Assembly: GCA_021827745.1 (NCBI GenBank)
Contig: JAKAUI010000033.1
Span: 1-57,721, forward strand
DNA: 57,721 bases
DNA from: Bacillota bacterium
GTDB taxonomy: Bacteria; Bacillota; Sulfobacillia; JAJZYS01; JAJZLH01
Direction: 5' to 3'
In this document: positions 56,920 to 57,721 of the stretch, one piece after another
Position numbering within the stretch: the first letter of the stretch is position 1
Layout: the number at the start of each line of letters is the position of its first letter
Position numbers and translations under genes: made by a program
The notes under the pieces: model-generated
Told to the model about the DNA's origin: nothing
Database searches by the model: none
Seen by the model: only the letters and a program-made list of their open reading frames with translations

Positions 56920-57721
56920 CTAGGACGGAGGCGTGGTCAGATGCGGTCCCGCCTTCTTCGCCGCGATGCGGCGCCAGGCCAGGCGCTCAGCCGCCTCTTC
57001 GGTGGTGATGTCCTCGCTCTTGGCGACCTTGAACACCTCGAGCAGCCGCTCGTAGATGCGACCCACTGCCGCCATCGCCCGATCCGGCTGGTAGCCGCCG
57101 GGCAGGAACTCGTCGCTGATGTTGATCACACCGCCGCCGTTCACGATGAAGTCCGGGGCGTACAAGATGCCCCGATCCTTCAGGATCTCTGCCACCTCGG
57201 GGCTGGCCAGCTGGTTGTTCGCAGATCCGGCGATCGCCCGCACCTTCAGGCCCGCGCAGCGCTCGGCCGTCAGGACGAGCCCGAGGGCGCACGGCGAGAG
57301 CACATCGGCCGCCTCTTCGAAGATGGCGTCGCCGGAGACGACCCGTGCCCCATAGAGGCGCGCCGCCTGGGCCGAGCGCTCTTCCACAATGTCGGTCACG
57401 ACCAGCTCGGCGCCCTCTTCGGAGAGCAGCCGGCACAGCTCCAGCCCGACGTTGCCCACACCCTGGATCAGGATCGTTCGTCCCTTGGCCGACTGGCTTC
57501 CCGTCGCCTCCATCAGCACGGCCTGAATCGCCCGGTAGGTGCCGAAGGCAGCCGCCTTGGACGGATCACCGCTGGTGGCCTTCTTGCCCACGATGTACGG
57601 AGAGGTCTCGCCCATCTGCTCCACGTCCTTGGGCGTGATGCCGACGTCTTCGCCGGTGAACACCCGCCCGCCCATGGCCGTGATGCAGCGCCCCATGGCG
57701 TGGAAGAGCTCGGGGCTCTTG
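56920..57721 (-). CDS. Glu/Leu/Phe/Val dehydrogenase family enzyme, 5' end beyond window
   Basis: At least 266 aa are visible; the N-terminus lies outside. SPELFHAMGRCI and GGRVFTGEDVGITPKDVEQM match leucine dehydrogenases near the substrate-domain end. The Rossmann segment ILIQGVGNVGLELCRLL, the VVTDI acidic turn, ALGLVLTAERCAGLKVRAIAGSANNQLA (in part) and IVNGGGVINISDEF also fit Leu/Phe/Val dehydrogenases rather than glutamate dehydrogenase. It oxidatively deaminates branched-chain or aromatic amino acids with NAD+. The catalytic Lys/Asp pair is upstream of the visible part and cannot be checked. Confidence 0.85.
   Translation of the reverse strand, partial: KSPELFHAMGRCITAMGGRVFTGEDVGITPKDVEQMGETSPYIVGKKATSGDPSKAAAFGTYRAIQAVLMEATGSQSAKGRTILIQGVGNVGLELCRLLSEEGAELVVTDIVEERSAQAARLYGARVVSGDAIFEEAADVLSPCALGLVLTAERCAGLKVRAIAGSANNQLASPEVAEILKDRGILYAPDFIVNGGGVINISDEFLPGGYQPDRAMAAVGRIYERLLEVFKVAKSEDITTEEAAERLAWRRIAAKKAGPHLTTPPS

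Overview
The window is high-GC DNA (clearly above 60% G+C by eye) packed with bacterial genes, many overlapping by 1-14 bases. The mix points to a deep-branching, high-GC member of the Bacillota (Sulfobacillus/Thermaerobacter type), with moderate confidence. The clues are an FMN riboswitch ahead of a ribD-ribE-ribBA-ribH operon, a LipL-like octanoyltransferase, a B12-dependent class II ribonucleotide reductase, a YhaO/YhaN nuclease pair, a TM287/288-type ABC exporter and a sedolisin (kumamolisin-like) acid protease. Lineage is inferred from gene content only; no rRNA or tRNA gene was recognised.

Layout. (1) 1-6460, minus strand: a tight gene string of YhaO-like phosphoesterase, YhaN-like SMC/SbcC ATPase, VirD4/TraG coupling ATPase, replication-relaxation protein, a degenerate LCP-like membrane protein and a cut-off small gene. 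It looks like a conjugation-type module. (2) 6615-21384: panD, a beta-propeller lipoprotein, fdhD, lspA, a proline dehydrogenase operon with a divergent aldehyde dehydrogenase, methyltransferase, OCD-family reductase, DUF1028, a DapA-family lyase, a second Cys-rich lipoprotein, a glyoxalase I/MBL hydrolase pair and an M20 peptidase. (3) 21582-23147: hicAB with a third gene and a 20-bp palindrome upstream. (4) 23524-29463: FTR1 iron permease behind a consensus promoter, an MFS transporter, and the riboswitch-controlled riboflavin operon. (5) 29582-40737: the intein-bearing nrdJ, a small basic ORF, the heterodimeric ABC exporter, the sedolisin and a deacetylase-like lipoprotein. (6) 40815-50765: a RelE/RHH toxin-antitoxin pair, a heptad-repeat coiled-coil gene, a secreted protein, peroxiredoxin, CPA1 antiporter, lipL, an APC permease with a class-V aminotransferase, peptide deformylase, a VOC protein and an AAC(3)-like acetyltransferase. 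(7) 50694-54239: a roughly 3.5-kb island bounded by direct repeats made from the 3' end of the AAC(3)-like gene. It holds a secreted protein, an IstB remnant and an AbiE-type system whose toxin carries a C-terminal WYL-like domain. (8) 54354-57721: a Phd/PIN pair, a CopG/PIN pair, a DMT transporter and a cut-off amino-acid dehydrogenase.

The most promising unusual system is the AbiEi/AbiEii-WYL cassette inside its duplicated-end island, part of a right-hand region (40.8-56.0 kb) with four toxin-antitoxin loci. Also notable: an intein that splits the catalytic NxCxE motif of the ribonucleotide reductase and has lost the endonuclease aspartates, and two lipoproteins sharing an apparently undescribed Cys-rich extracellular module.
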